This document shows positions 18,150 to 27,291 of a DNA stretch of 64,000 nt, piece after piece. Source of the stretch: Streptacidiphilus sp. P02-A3a (GTDB lineage: Bacteria; Actinomycetota; Actinomycetes; Streptomycetales; Streptomycetaceae); assembly GCF_014084105.1 (NCBI RefSeq), contig NZ_CP048289.1:4659922-4723921 (forward strand), written 5' to 3'. A program made the position numbers and the translations under genes. A model generated the notes under the pieces. The model was not told the origin of the DNA. It was given only the letters and a program-made list of their open reading frames with translations, and did no database searches. Position 1 is the stretch's first letter; every line of letters begins with the position of its first letter.

Positions 18150-18291
18150 CCCGCACCCGTGACGCTGATGGGATCTTGAGAGTCACGATCAAAGGAGACG
18201 GGCGGCGCGGCACGGCGGCTGAAGGTGAGCCAGTGCATGCTCCGCGCCCTGGGGACAGGGCCCGGAGCGGCCTGGTGTGCTGTAGCGGTGG

Positions 18292-18678
18292 GTGCGCGAG
18301 CACCGGGGCGACGGCCACCTCGCCGCGCTGGCGGTCGTCGGCCTGTCCGGGATCGAGGCGCTGGTCCTGCGCAACGCCACCGGCGCGGCGCCGACCTCCG
18401 CCCTGTTCCAGCGGACCCGGGGGTGGTCAGCGGAGCAGTGGGCCGCCGCCCGCGACCGGCTGCGCGAACGCGGCCTGCTGGACGGGGCGGGCGAGCTCAC
18501 CGAAGCCGGCACGGCCCTGCGCGGTGAGGCCGAGGCGCTCACCGACCAGCCGGACGCGGCCCCCTACGAGCACCTCGGCCCGACCGCCACCGCACGCCTC
18601 ACCGAACTGGCCGACGGCTTCACCGGGGCCCTGCGGGCGGCGGGCGCGTTCCCCGCCCAGCACTTCGGCAAGGGCTGA
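18292..18678 (+). pseudogene. C-terminal half of an SCO6745-like helix-turn-helix protein
   Basis: The frame reads HRGDGHLAALAVVGLSGIEALV, then RTRGWSAEQWAAARDRLRERG, LLDGAGELTEAGTALRGEAE and a C-terminal GALRAAGAFP. This is the C-terminal half of the roughly 280-residue SCO6745-like HTH family. An in-frame stop at 18283-18285 precedes it and no N-terminal half is found, so it is taken as a 5'-truncated remnant. The GTG at 18292 could still allow a short protein. Confidence 0.65.
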
Positions 18679-18753
18679 CCGCTCACACCGGGCACCGCCG
18701 CCGCTGCCCCCGCACCGGCGGCTCCACGCCGTCACCGCGCAAGGCCCGGGCAC

Positions 18754-18933
18754 CACCCGGGCCGGACCGTCACCTGCCCGCCCGGCGAGGAGCACTGGCA
18801 CGGCGCCACCCCGGAGCTCTTCATGGAGCACCTCGCCCTGTGGGAGGGAACCGGCGACGGCACCCCCGAGACCACCTGGCTGGAACCGGTCACCGATGCG
18901 CAGTACCACGGCCCGCGCAGCAGCGCCCACTGA
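18754..18933 (+). pseudogene. Cupin-domain protein, C-terminal remnant
   Basis: The frame ending TGA at 18931-18933 encodes PPGEEHWHGATPELFMEHLA, then TTWLEPVTDAQYHGP, the last strands of small mandelonitrile-lyase/carboxymuconolactone-associated cupins (WHGA....M.H.A.......W...VTDEQY). No start or upstream cupin strands are present. Confidence 0.6.
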
Positions 18934-19637
18934 CCGCGGCCCCCGGGCCCGGGGGGTGTGGGTGGTCAGCTGCCGGTGCGGGGCCTCGGGCCGGGTGTGA
19001 GGTCGGCATCGGCGAGGTCGCGGTGGTCGGCGTGGGCGCTGCTGGCCACCGCGGCCTTCGGCCTGACCGTGCCCGTACTCTCCTATCACCCGCTCGTCAC
19101 CCGCCCGCACGAGGCGCGCAGTTTGAGCCACAGGCCCAGGGTGATGACCAGGCCACCGGTACCGAGGCACAGGTTCTGGTCAGGGCCCGTCGAGAGGTCA
19201 CCGCCGGACCGGCCGAACTGCGCGGCGCCCCGCTGCGCGGCCGCCACTTCAGCGTCCCCGACCAGACCGGTTCCCGGCCGGTTCCCGATTGGACCAGCCC
19301 GAGCAGCGCCGGGACCCGCGTCGTCCGGCCGCCCCCAGGCACGGTCCAGCCGATTGCCGGTGCCGACCGGCAGGGCCTGCGTACCTCCGACCGGCACCAG
19401 CGCTGCTCTGTAGGTGCCGTCCAACTCGCTCCTTCGTGCCCCGGCGCCGTGAGCGTCGGGGCACGAATCGTTGAAGGGGCCGACTGGACGTGGCGGCGGG
19501 CACTGCCGTCGCCCCCCGGGTATGGCACAGGCCCCGACCTGCTCGCGCCCGGGACCGTGCCGACGCAGACCGGCTCGCGATGCCCGGCCGCCGCCGCCCC
19601 CGTCCCTCGCCGGCACCCGGGCGATAGGTGGGCCCGC
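18934..19637. other. About 700 bp without a supportable gene
   Basis: Open frames exist on both strands, but none shows family similarity, a convincing start or consistent composition. Given decayed genes on its left, this is probably degenerated sequence. Confidence 0.5.
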
Positions 19638-20621
19638 CTACCAGCGCTGGTGGACCTGGGCCCGGATGCGCCGCTCGTACAAGTCCCGGATGGCGGTCAG
19701 GGTCTGGTCCGGCAGTGCGGGCACAGATGCCGAGCGCGCGTTCGATACTGCCTGTTCGGTCGACCGCGCACCGGGGATGACCGTGGTCACGCCCGGCTGC
19801 TGGACGATCCAGCGCAGGGCGGTCTGCGCCGCGGTGGCGCCGGGTGCTGCCAGCGCCGAGAACTCGGCGGCGGCCTCCACGCCCGTGTCGTAGTCGACGC
19901 CGGAGAAAGTCTCGCCCTGGTCGAAGGCCTCGCCGTGGCGGTTGTAGGTGCGGTGGTCGTCGGCGGCGAAGGCGGTGTCGTGCCGGTACCGGCCGGAGAG
20001 CAGTCCCGAGGCCAGCGGCACCCGGGCGATGACTCCGACGCCGGCGGCCGCGGCAGCGGGCAGCACCTCGTCCAGCGGCTTGAGCCGGAACGCGTTGAAG
20101 ATGATCTGCACGCTCGCGGTACCGGGCCGGGCGATCGCCTTCAGCGCCTGCTCGCAGGTCTCCACGCTCACGCCGTAGGCGGCGATCGAGCCGGACTCCA
20201 CCAGCGCGTCCAGTGCGTCGAACACCGCGTCCGACTCGATGACCGCGCTGGGCGGGCAGTGCAGTTGCACCAGGTCCAGTGTGTCCACGCCCAGGTTCGC
20301 CCGCGAACGGTCGCTCCAGGCCCGGAAGTTGGCAGCGGTGTAGTTCTCCGGCAGCTGCTCGGCCCGGCGGCCCATCTTGGTGGCCACGAAGACCCCGGCC
20401 CCCGGGTTGTCCTTCCTCCAGCGGCCGATCAGGCGTTCGCTGCGGCCGTCACCGTAGACGTCGGCGGTGTCGAAGAAGGTCACGCCCTCCTCGGCCGCCG
20501 CGTCCAGCACGGCGAGGGCATCCTTCTCCTCAACCTCGCCCCAGTCCGCGCCGAGCTGCCAGGTACCCAGTCCGACGACGGAGACCTCACGGCCGAGCCG
20601 TCCCATGATTCGCTTGTCCAT
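19638..20621 (-). CDS. Aldo/keto reductase
   Basis: This 327-residue TIM-barrel oxidoreductase starts MDKRIMGRLGREVSVVGLGT after a GAGGA site. The catalytic tetrad is complete: Asp51 and Tyr56 (FFDTADVYGDG), Lys82 (VATKMGRR) and His121 (LVQLHCPPS). The C-terminal NADPH site includes VIPGARSTEQAVSN. Such enzymes reduce aldehydes or ketones with NADPH. The longer upstream frame (to 21053) has no similarity. The substrate is unknown. Confidence 0.93.
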   Translation of the reverse strand: MDKRIMGRLGREVSVVGLGTWQLGADWGEVEEKDALAVLDAAAEEGVTFFDTADVYGDGRSERLIGRWRKDNPGAGVFVATKMGRRAEQLPENYTAANFRAWSDRSRANLGVDTLDLVQLHCPPSAVIESDAVFDALDALVESGSIAAYGVSVETCEQALKAIARPGTASVQIIFNAFRLKPLDEVLPAAAAAGVGVIARVPLASGLLSGRYRHDTAFAADDHRTYNRHGEAFDQGETFSGVDYDTGVEAAAEFSALAAPGATAAQTALRWIVQQPGVTTVIPGARSTEQAVSNARSASVPALPDQTLTAIRDLYERRIRAQVHQRW

Positions 20622-20696
20622 GGCAACATCCTCGCAGGCCCGAGCCCACGGACCGGGTGTCGGCCAGTTCGGGCCGCCCGCGAGGGGTGGCGGCCG

Positions 20697-20831
20697 GTGC
20701 GGGTGCTGGCGTGGACGCGGAACCCGGCCGGGCCGATCCTGTGGCGGTGCGCGGTGGACCCGGGTAGCCGGGTGGGCTGGTACGCCTACGACGTCCGCCT
20801 GATCCGCCCGCCGTCCGGCACCGCTGGCTGA
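20697..20831 (+). CDS. Possible short hypothetical protein or remnant
   Basis: A 44-codon frame from GTG behind a GAGGGG run encodes VRVLAWTRNPAGPILWRCAV...GWYAYDVRLIRP. The Trp- and Tyr-rich layout resembles short beta-rich hypothetical proteins of streptomycetes, but this is a weak impression. The rest of 20622-21057 shows nothing. Confidence 0.3.
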   Translation: MRVLAWTRNPAGPILWRCAVDPGSRVGWYAYDVRLIRPPSGTAG

Positions 20832-21057
20832 GCGAGTGCTGCGGTGATCGACCGCGCTGACACCGGCTCGAACCCGCCCCAGGTCCAGGTCCACCTCCCG
20901 GACGGGCAGGTGCTGCGGGCGGCCGTGCGTGAGCGCCGCCAGAAAACCGACGGGCCGTGGCCCCACCACCGGCCGGGCGGGTGCCGCACGCCGACCGTGG
21001 TGAGCGGGCACGGCGGTGCCTGACGCGACCGGGGCACTGCGGGGATTGGGCATCCGG

Positions 21058-21921
21058 TCATGCCCCGTTCTCGGTTCGGTCCAGGAAGAGCCGCACGTGC
21101 TGGACGAACAGGTCGTGGAACTGGTGGTGCGCGCCGTGGCCGGAGTCGGGGTAGATCACCAGCTGGGCGTCGGGCAGGTGCTGCTGGAGGAGGTAGGAGT
21201 TGACAGTGGTGATGATGATGTCGTTGTGTCCGTTGACGACCAGGACCGGCAGGGTCAGTGCCTTGAGGGAGGTGTACTCGGGGTCCTGGACTTTTCCGTA
21301 GGCGGCGATCGCTGTCAGTTGGGCGCCGACGGACTGCGGGGAGGGCCACGGGTCGCGGCCTTCCTGGCGCTCGGTGATGCGCTGGACGTAGGCGCGGCCC
21401 GCTGCCTGGCTGGTCTCGGTGGGTTCGAACAGGGTCGGCAGCCAGACGTTCTCCGGGGGCTCGTAGTCGGCCGCGAACAGGTCCCCGACCCAGGCGGGCC
21501 GTGAGCCGATCTCCTCGCCGCCGCGCGGTCCGGTGCCGACCAGGATCAGCTTGCGGACCAGGTCCGGGCGGGCCAGGGCGATCTCCTGGGCGACCAGGCC
21601 GCCCATCGAGTGGCCCAGCAGGTCCACCCGGGTCAGGCCCAGGGCGTCGATGAACGCCGATGCGTCGCGGGCCATCTGCTCGATGGTGTCGGGGACCTGG
21701 CCGCTGCTGGTGCCCACGCCGGTGTTGTTGAACAGGATGACCTCGCGGTCGCCGGCCAGGGCGTCGGTGATGGCCGGGTCGAAGTCGTTGAGGTTGCCCA
21801 TGAAGTGCTGGACGAAGACCACCGGGGTGCGTTCGGGGTTGCCGTAGCGGCGGTAGGCGAAGCGGATGCCGCCTGCCTCGACGAACTCGGTGGGGGCGGT
21901 GATGGCGGTGTGCCGGGACAT
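21058..21921 (-). CDS. Alpha/beta-hydrolase
   Basis: This 287-residue protein has the nucleophile elbow GHSMGG (Ser105), the acid in VVNGHNDIIIT and the catalytic His in PDSGHGAHHQ. HFMGNLNDFDPA forms the oxyanion region. It is likely an esterase, lipase or haloperoxidase-like hydrolase. It lies last in a minus-strand cluster with an SDR (71 bp apart) and an OYE-like gene, all divergent from a TetR gene, so a joint role in detoxifying or converting a small carbonyl or ester compound is plausible. Confidence 0.9.
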   Translation of the reverse strand: MSRHTAITAPTEFVEAGGIRFAYRRYGNPERTPVVFVQHFMGNLNDFDPAITDALAGDREVILFNNTGVGTSSGQVPDTIEQMARDASAFIDALGLTRVDLLGHSMGGLVAQEIALARPDLVRKLILVGTGPRGGEEIGSRPAWVGDLFAADYEPPENVWLPTLFEPTETSQAAGRAYVQRITERQEGRDPWPSPQSVGAQLTAIAAYGKVQDPEYTSLKALTLPVLVVNGHNDIIITTVNSYLLQQHLPDAQLVIYPDSGHGAHHQFHDLFVQHVRLFLDRTENGA

Positions 21922-21992
21922 GTCTGCTCCCTTGGGAAGGTCGTGCGGGGTCGGTGGTGTCGGGAGTGCCGGACCTGGTGCCGGAGGACCGG

Positions 21993-22718
21993 TCAGACGG
22001 CGGTTCGGCCGCCGTCGGCGGGGATCAGCGCGCCGGTGACGTAGGCGGCGGCGGGGGAGGCGAGGAAGGCGATCACGTCGGCGATCTCCTCGGGCTGGGC
22101 CGCGCGGTCCAGCAGGGTGGTGGCGCCGAGCGCGGTGATGTTGGCCGGGTCGGCGCCACCGGTGTGGGCGGGTCCGGGGGAGATGGTGTTGACCCGCACG
22201 CCGCGCGGGCTGAACTCGGCGGCCCAGGCGCGGGTCAGCGCGGCCAGCGCGGCCTTGGTGGCGCTGTAGGCGGCGCCGCCGGCCAGGCCGATCTGGCCGG
22301 CCATGCTGCCCAGGTTGATGATGCTGCCCTTCCCGCGTTCGGCCATCTCGGGCGCCAGCGCCGCGGTCAGGTAGTAGGCGGAGCGCACGTTGGCGGTGAA
22401 CAGCGCGTCGAAGGTCTCGGCGGGCAACTGGTCGGTGGGCCCGAACCAGGAGAACCCGGCGTTGTTGACCAGGACGTCGGCCTGCGCCGCCTCCTGCGCC
22501 AGCCGGGCGAGGGCTTCGAGGTCGGTCAGATCGGCGGCCAGGAACCGGGCACTGCCACCGTTCTTGACGATCTCCTCGACCACCGCCGCGCCGCGTCCGG
22601 CGTCGCGTCCGTGGACCAGGACCTCGAAACCGTCCCGGGCGAGCCGCAGGGCCACAGCGCGGCCGATGCCGCTGCTGGCTCCGGTGACCAGGGCGATCGA
22701 GCGGGATGCCTCAGACAT
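21993..22718 (-). CDS. Short-chain dehydrogenase/reductase
   Basis: A classical 241-residue SDR: cofactor motif TGASSGIG (12-19), NNAG, catalytic Ser138, Tyr151 and Lys155 (YSATK), and a PADGG end. The ATG at 22718 has a CAGGAG site eight bases upstream. The family oxidises or reduces alcohols and ketones with NAD(P)(H). It is flanked by the hydrolase and OYE-like genes of the same putative operon. Confidence 0.93.
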   Translation of the reverse strand: MSEASRSIALVTGASSGIGRAVALRLARDGFEVLVHGRDAGRGAAVVEEIVKNGGSARFLAADLTDLEALARLAQEAAQADVLVNNAGFSWFGPTDQLPAETFDALFTANVRSAYYLTAALAPEMAERGKGSIINLGSMAGQIGLAGGAAYSATKAALAALTRAWAAEFSPRGVRVNTISPGPAHTGGADPANITALGATTLLDRAAQPEEIADVIAFLASPAAAYVTGALIPADGGRTAV

Positions 22719-22876
22719 GACTGACTCCTGTGGGATGTTGTTCTCAGGTACTGGATGGGTGTGACAAGGGCTCGCCATGGCCGACGGGCGGTGAGTCCGC
22801 GCTGGTCCGCGGGCCGCACCGGGCGGCATCCGCATGGTGACCGCACGTCACGATGCGCGGGCGAACGGTTCGCGGC

Positions 22877-23986
22877 TCAGGCCGCGACCGGTTCCAGGGC
22901 CGGGTAGTCGGTGTAGCCCGCCGGGCCGGCCGCGTAGACGGTGCTCCAGTCGGTGTCGGCCGGCGCGGCACCCGTGGCGAGCCGGGCGGGGAGGTCGGGG
23001 TTGGCGATGAAGGGCCTACCGAAGGCGATGACATCCGCCAGACCGGCCCGCACCAGGCGGTTGCCGCGTTCGGCGTCCATGTCCACACTGGCGATCAGGG
23101 TTCCGCCGTAGAGCGGTCGGAAGTGGCGGAACATCCCGTCGCCGGCCAGGTCGGCCAGCGGCGTCCCGGCCAGTTCGTGGGTGGCGCCCATGAGCAGCAG
23201 GTGGGAGAGCCGGTAGTCGTCGAGGCGGCTGACGACGTACTCGGCGGTGGGGAGCGTCTCGTCGTCGGCGGTGAACGGTCCGCTCTCGTGCATGGGGCCG
23301 AGCTTGATGCCGGTGCGCTCGGGGCCGATCGCCCCGGCCACGCTCTCGATGATCTCCAGGACCAGGCGGGCCCGGTTGGCGATCGATCCGCCGTACCGGT
23401 CGGTGCGCCGGTTGGTCGCCCGGTTGAGGAACTGGGCGGGCAGGTAGGTGAAGTTGGCCAGGATCTGGACGCCGTCGAACCCGGCCGCGACGGCGTTGCG
23501 GGCGGCGGTCGCGTAGTCGGCCACGGTCCGGCGGATCTCGGCGCGGGTCATCGCGCGCGGTGTGACCGTGGGCTTGCGTCCGGTGGGGGTGGAGCTGAGC
23601 TGTTCCGGGTTGACCGCGGAGGCCGACATCGGCGGGGCTCCGTCGAAGAAGTCCGGGTGCGACAGGGATCCGGTGTGCCAGAGCTGCGCGATCATGCGGC
23701 TACCGGCGGCGTGGACCGCGTCGGTCACCCCCCGCCAGCCGTGTACCTGCTGCGGGCTCCACAGGCCGGGTGTGTCGGCCCAGCCCACTGCCTCGGGGCT
23801 GATCGCGGTGGCCTCGCCCACGATCAGTCCGGCGCCGGCGCGCTGGGCGTAGTACTCGGCGTGCAGCCCGGTCGGCACCCGGCCCGGGTTGTCGGCGCGC
23901 ATCCGCGTCAGCGGTGCCATCGCGATCCGGTTGGGCAGCTCCAGAGCGCCCATGCGGGTCGGCGTGAACAGGGGTGGAACGGACAT
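22877..23986 (-). CDS. Old-yellow-enzyme-like NADH:flavin oxidoreductase with altered active site
   Basis: A 369-residue FMN TIM barrel of the OYE/NemA type: LFTPTRMGALELPNRIAMAPLTRMR at the start, DRYGGSIANRARL (196-208) and a phosphate-binding IAFGRPFIANPDLP. OYEs reduce activated alkenes or nitro compounds. The substrate-binding His-Asn pair normally in IHGANGYL is absent: this protein reads ILANFTYL (175-182), with Leu176 and Phe179. The reaction may therefore differ. It is first in the minus-strand cluster and divergent from tetR. Confidence 0.88.
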   Translation of the reverse strand: MSVPPLFTPTRMGALELPNRIAMAPLTRMRADNPGRVPTGLHAEYYAQRAGAGLIVGEATAISPEAVGWADTPGLWSPQQVHGWRGVTDAVHAAGSRMIAQLWHTGSLSHPDFFDGAPPMSASAVNPEQLSSTPTGRKPTVTPRAMTRAEIRRTVADYATAARNAVAAGFDGVQILANFTYLPAQFLNRATNRRTDRYGGSIANRARLVLEIIESVAGAIGPERTGIKLGPMHESGPFTADDETLPTAEYVVSRLDDYRLSHLLLMGATHELAGTPLADLAGDGMFRHFRPLYGGTLIASVDMDAERGNRLVRAGLADVIAFGRPFIANPDLPARLATGAAPADTDWSTVYAAGPAGYTDYPALEPVAA

Positions 23987-24041
23987 GTCGCTGTCTCCTT
24001 CATGGTCTCGTCCACGGGCTGGGCACGCCCTCGGTCATCAC

Positions 24042-24100
24042 AATGTCGCTCGACATTGTTTTATGCCCGCGCTGCCATCCTGTCAAGGTCGATCGACATT
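24042..24100. promoter_or_regulatory. Two copies of a 16-bp palindrome in the OYE/tetR divergent promoter
   Basis: AATGTCGCTCGACATT (24042-24057) and AAGGTCGATCGACATT (24085-24100) share the form AADGTCG-NN-CGACATT. They sit between the divergent OYE-like gene and tetR, 43 bp apart centre to centre, and are probable TetR operators. Confidence 0.75.
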
Positions 24101-24138
24101 GAGATGGTGCTACAGTCATGGTGAAGGAGGTGGCACTC

Positions 24139-24747
24139 ATGGGCGTGTCGAAGCAGAAGGCGGCACAGAACCACGACGCGATCGTCAGCGCCGCCGAGAC
24201 CCTCTTCCGCGAGCGTGGCGTGGAGGCGGTGGGACTGGTGGAGCTGATGGCCGCCGCCGGGCTGACCCGCGGGGGCTTCTACAACCACTTCGCGTCCAAG
24301 GCCGCGCTGGTGGACGAGGTCGTCGCCAAGGCCATGGCCGAGGGGCTGGAGAACCTGACCGCGGCCCTGGACGCCTCCACGGCACGCGGGGAGGATCCCC
24401 TGGGCAACCAGATCGACTGGTACCTGTCGCCGGAGCACCGCGCGGATATCGACCACGGCTGCCCCAACGCGGGCTTCCTCGGCGACGCCCCCCGCTTCGA
24501 GGACCCCGCCCGCTCCCACTACGCCAGCGGCCTGACCACGAACCTGCGCCGCTTCGCCGAAGCCGTCCAGGCGGCGACGGGCCTTGACCAGGAGGCGAGT
24601 TGGGACCGCACCCTGGCGCTGTTCAGCCAGATGGTCGGGGCCGTCCTGCTCTCGCGCGCCGTCGTCGGCACCGACCCGGCCCTCGCCGACCAGCTCCTCG
24701 ACAGCGCGCGCACCGACCTGCACAACCGCACCCGTCACCGCCCCTGA
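24139..24747 (+). CDS. TetR-family regulator of the hydrolase-SDR-OYE cluster
   Basis: This 202-residue protein has an N-terminal HTH: AAETLFRERGVEAVGLVELM, then AGLTRGGFYNHFASKAAL. It resembles TetR proteins that sense electrophiles and control reductases; Cys118 (DHGCPNAG) might be a sensing residue, but this is a guess. The ATG at 24139 follows AAGGAGG; an upstream ATG at 24118 would use no clear ribosome site. The paired palindromes upstream suggest autoregulation and control of the divergent genes. Confidence 0.92.
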   Translation: MGVSKQKAAQNHDAIVSAAETLFRERGVEAVGLVELMAAAGLTRGGFYNHFASKAALVDEVVAKAMAEGLENLTAALDASTARGEDPLGNQIDWYLSPEHRADIDHGCPNAGFLGDAPRFEDPARSHYASGLTTNLRRFAEAVQAATGLDQEASWDRTLALFSQMVGAVLLSRAVVGTDPALADQLLDSARTDLHNRTRHRP

Positions 24748-24852
24748 TCCAGGTCGACCGGCTCCACTTCCGGTTCCCGCGGGATTCGCCCCGCCGCCGC
24801 AGGGCTCGGCACGCCCGCGGGAGCCCCGACCAGGGCCCCCGCGGGCGGGGGA

Positions 24853-26745
24853 TCAGTCGTCGATCAGGTCGAACTCCTCCCAGGGGCCGATGGCGGACCG
24901 GTTGGCGATCAGCGGGTCGGCCCCGGCGCCGTCCGCGGTGACGATCTCGCCGTTGGCGTGTGCCTTGAGACTGACGCTGCCGTCCGCGTTGTCGATCAGG
25001 CTGAACTCCTGCGCGTATCCGATCGAGGCGCTGTTGGCGATCAGCGCCGAAGCGCCCGCGGTGACGTACTCGTTGTTCGCCCGGGCGAGCAGGCTGACAC
25101 TGCCGTCGGGGTCGCCGATCAGGTCGAACGTCTCCCAGGGGCCGACCGCGGTCCGGTTGGCGATCAGCGGCGAGGCCCCGGCGTTGTCGGCGGTCACGAT
25201 GTCACCGTTGGCGTGCGCCCGGAAGCTGACGGGCACGGTGTCGCGGACGACGTCGAACTCCTCCCAGGGGCCGATCGCGGTCCGGTTGGCGATCAGTGGC
25301 GAGGCTCCGGCGTTGTCGGCGGTCACGATGTCACCGTTGGCGTGCGCCCGGAAGCTGACGCTGCCGTCGGGGTTGTCGATCAGGTCGAAGGTCTCCGCCG
25401 ACCCGATCGCGGTGCTGCCGGCGATCAGTGGCGCGGCTCCGGCGTTCGGCGCGGTGACGTAGTCGCCGTCGGAGTGCGCCCGCAGGCTCACCGTGCCGTC
25501 CGGGTTGGTGAGCAGGTCGAAGGTCTGGTCGGCGCCGATGCTGGTCGAGTTGGCGATCAGCGAGGTGCCGCTGCCGGCGGAGTCCACGTAGTCGCCGTTG
25601 GCGTGGGCCTTGAGGCTGACCACGGACGCGGTGGTCGGCACGTCGGTGACGTTGTGGGAGTACCCGGCCGCGACCAGGCCGGCCTGGACCGCGTTCTCCG
25701 TCGCGTCGGAGGGGTATCCGGCGGTGACGGCGCCCTCGAAGAACTCACCGTCGCCCCAGATGCTGTTGTCCCCGCCGGTGCCCAACTCGATGGAGGGCTG
25801 GACCTTCATCGGGTCGTAGCCGCTGGGCAACGCTCCCGAATAGGACTCGGTCAGCCCGCCCTGCTGCCCGTTGCCGTACTTCAGGGTGAAGTTGGTCGTC
25901 CCGTTGTTCTTCTCCCAGGCGGAGACGAACGAGCCGCTCTCGGCGGGGATGGACGAGGGGTTGGCACCGGTGTCGCTGAAGTACATGCCGTTCTCCAGGT
26001 CGCCGCCCACCCACGGACCGGGGCCGCTGCAGTTCTGGGTCCAGCAGTCGGTGCCGTAGTAGATCGCGTTCATGGTGGCGTTGCCGTCGTCGCTGTCGTT
26101 CGCCTCGCCCGAGCCGAAGTCGAAGCAGCAGCCGTTGCTGGTGACGTTCGAGGAGGTCATCAGGTAGACGCCCTCGGGCTGCGAGCCGGTGGGCACGTTC
26201 TTCGCGTCGTCAATGCGGTACCCGGTGCCCTGGGCGTCGAACAGGGCGCCGTACGCGGGCCGGCCGTCGACCGTCACCGGCAGCGCCATCGCGGGCGAAC
26301 CGATGTCCGAGCCGTTCGGACCGGGGCCCGCGATCCCGCCCGAGCAGCCCGAGCAGGCGGTGCCCTGCGAGATGGGCAGGTTGTTGCCGTTGGAGGTCTG
26401 GTCGTAGATCTCGGTGACGGTGCAGCTCGTGCCGGAGCAGAACGAGACCTGCGGGGCGGAGTCGACCACCCCGCCGGTGGATCCCGGACCGATGTTCAGG
26501 TAGCTGCCGTCGGAGGTTCGCTGGAGCTGGTACAGCGGTCCGTCGTAGGCCGCGAACAGGGCCCGGGTCATGCTGTACGCCGCTTCGCACGGTGTACCGC
26601 CGGCGGCGTAGACGTCGCAGGGCAGGGACGACGCGGCGGCCGAGGCGGGCGCCACCGCCCCGAGGGCGGGTACGGCGATCACCGCCACCAGCAGCAACAC
26701 GACTGCCAGCCGCAGCCTGCGCCAGGTCACACGTAACGAGGACAT
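24853..26745 (-). CDS. Secreted GH54-type alpha-L-arabinofuranosidase with six beta-trefoil-like repeats
   Basis: In this 630-residue protein, residues 1-37 are a Sec signal peptide. About 38-360 matches the GH54/AbfB catalytic domain: PCDVYAAGGTPCEAAYSMTR, YDQTSNGNNL, GGDLENGMYFSD (probable nucleophile Glu) and ELGTGGDNS (probable acid/base Asp). GH54 removes arabinofuranosyl side chains from arabinan and arabinoxylan. Instead of the usual CBM42, the C-terminus has six about-45-residue repeats (SLKAHANGDYV..., LIANSTSIG..., FDLI), like fascin/beta-trefoil units. A GGAGG site precedes the ATG. It is divergent from a ROK regulator. Confidence 0.85.
   Translation of the reverse strand: MSSLRVTWRRLRLAVVLLLVAVIAVPALGAVAPASAAASSLPCDVYAAGGTPCEAAYSMTRALFAAYDGPLYQLQRTSDGSYLNIGPGSTGGVVDSAPQVSFCSGTSCTVTEIYDQTSNGNNLPISQGTACSGCSGGIAGPGPNGSDIGSPAMALPVTVDGRPAYGALFDAQGTGYRIDDAKNVPTGSQPEGVYLMTSSNVTSNGCCFDFGSGEANDSDDGNATMNAIYYGTDCWTQNCSGPGPWVGGDLENGMYFSDTGANPSSIPAESGSFVSAWEKNNGTTNFTLKYGNGQQGGLTESYSGALPSGYDPMKVQPSIELGTGGDNSIWGDGEFFEGAVTAGYPSDATENAVQAGLVAAGYSHNVTDVPTTASVVSLKAHANGDYVDSAGSGTSLIANSTSIGADQTFDLLTNPDGTVSLRAHSDGDYVTAPNAGAAPLIAGSTAIGSAETFDLIDNPDGSVSFRAHANGDIVTADNAGASPLIANRTAIGPWEEFDVVRDTVPVSFRAHANGDIVTADNAGASPLIANRTAVGPWETFDLIGDPDGSVSLLARANNEYVTAGASALIANSASIGYAQEFSLIDNADGSVSLKAHANGEIVTADGAGADPLIANRSAIGPWEEFDLIDD
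25132..25360 (-). repeat. 100-bp near-identical direct repeat inside the GH54 gene
   Basis: 25132-25231 and 25261-25360 differ at only a few bases. They encode two consecutive C-terminal repeats with the shared core FRAHANGDIVTADNAGASPL, pointing to a recent internal duplication. Confidence 0.8.
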
Positions 26746-27291
26746 GGTGAACCTCCAGGCCGGGGCGGCCGATCGCGTCGTGGGACGGCCCGGTCGGTCG
26801 CGCCTGACTCGCGAGGCCGACCGGGCCGCCGTGGGGTTCCGCTTCCGGTGCCTCGGAGCGGGGTGGAACGCGCGCCGTGGGAAGACGACCAGGTAGACGA
26901 TTCGTATCATCCGGCGCAGCACACATATTCAGACTGCTCCAGGAAGAAGTCAAGGAAAATGCCAAGGATCGTGACATGCCCTGGTATCCAAAAACCCAGA
27001 GCTGGTGGTGCACCAGGCCGTCAGCGGCGAGCCCAGCAGCTGACCTCCGATACGACTGACTCCGGACTTCCCCTTGGACGTCTGGCGATCGTCCGCCTAG
27101 AGTTAAGTTCAAAGACGGAGAATTGGTGGTCAGCGGACGGCGTCGGCCGCGGGAGAGCGGCACGGTGCGCTCGCGGGCCTGCGCTCGCGGGCCCGCGCGG
27201 AGGCGGGCCCGCAGGGGGCCTGACGAGCCCCTACGATGCGAGCATCTCGTTGCGGCGCCTACCTTCCGGGGAGCCTTCCATTCCGACGCAC
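26746..27291. promoter_or_regulatory. Divergent control region between arabinofuranosidase and ROK regulator
   Basis: No gene is supported in these 546 bp. 26890-27120 is notably less GC-rich than its surroundings and includes GTTAAGTTCAAAGA near 27105-27120, the sort of AT-rich patch that could hold the ROK operator. The operator itself cannot be defined by eye. Confidence 0.4.

Noticed and set aside
19086..19616. Possible membrane-protein gene on the minus strand
   Set aside because: A hydrophobic C-terminal stretch (GGLVITLGLWLKL) drew attention, but the rest has no family, start or ribosome site.
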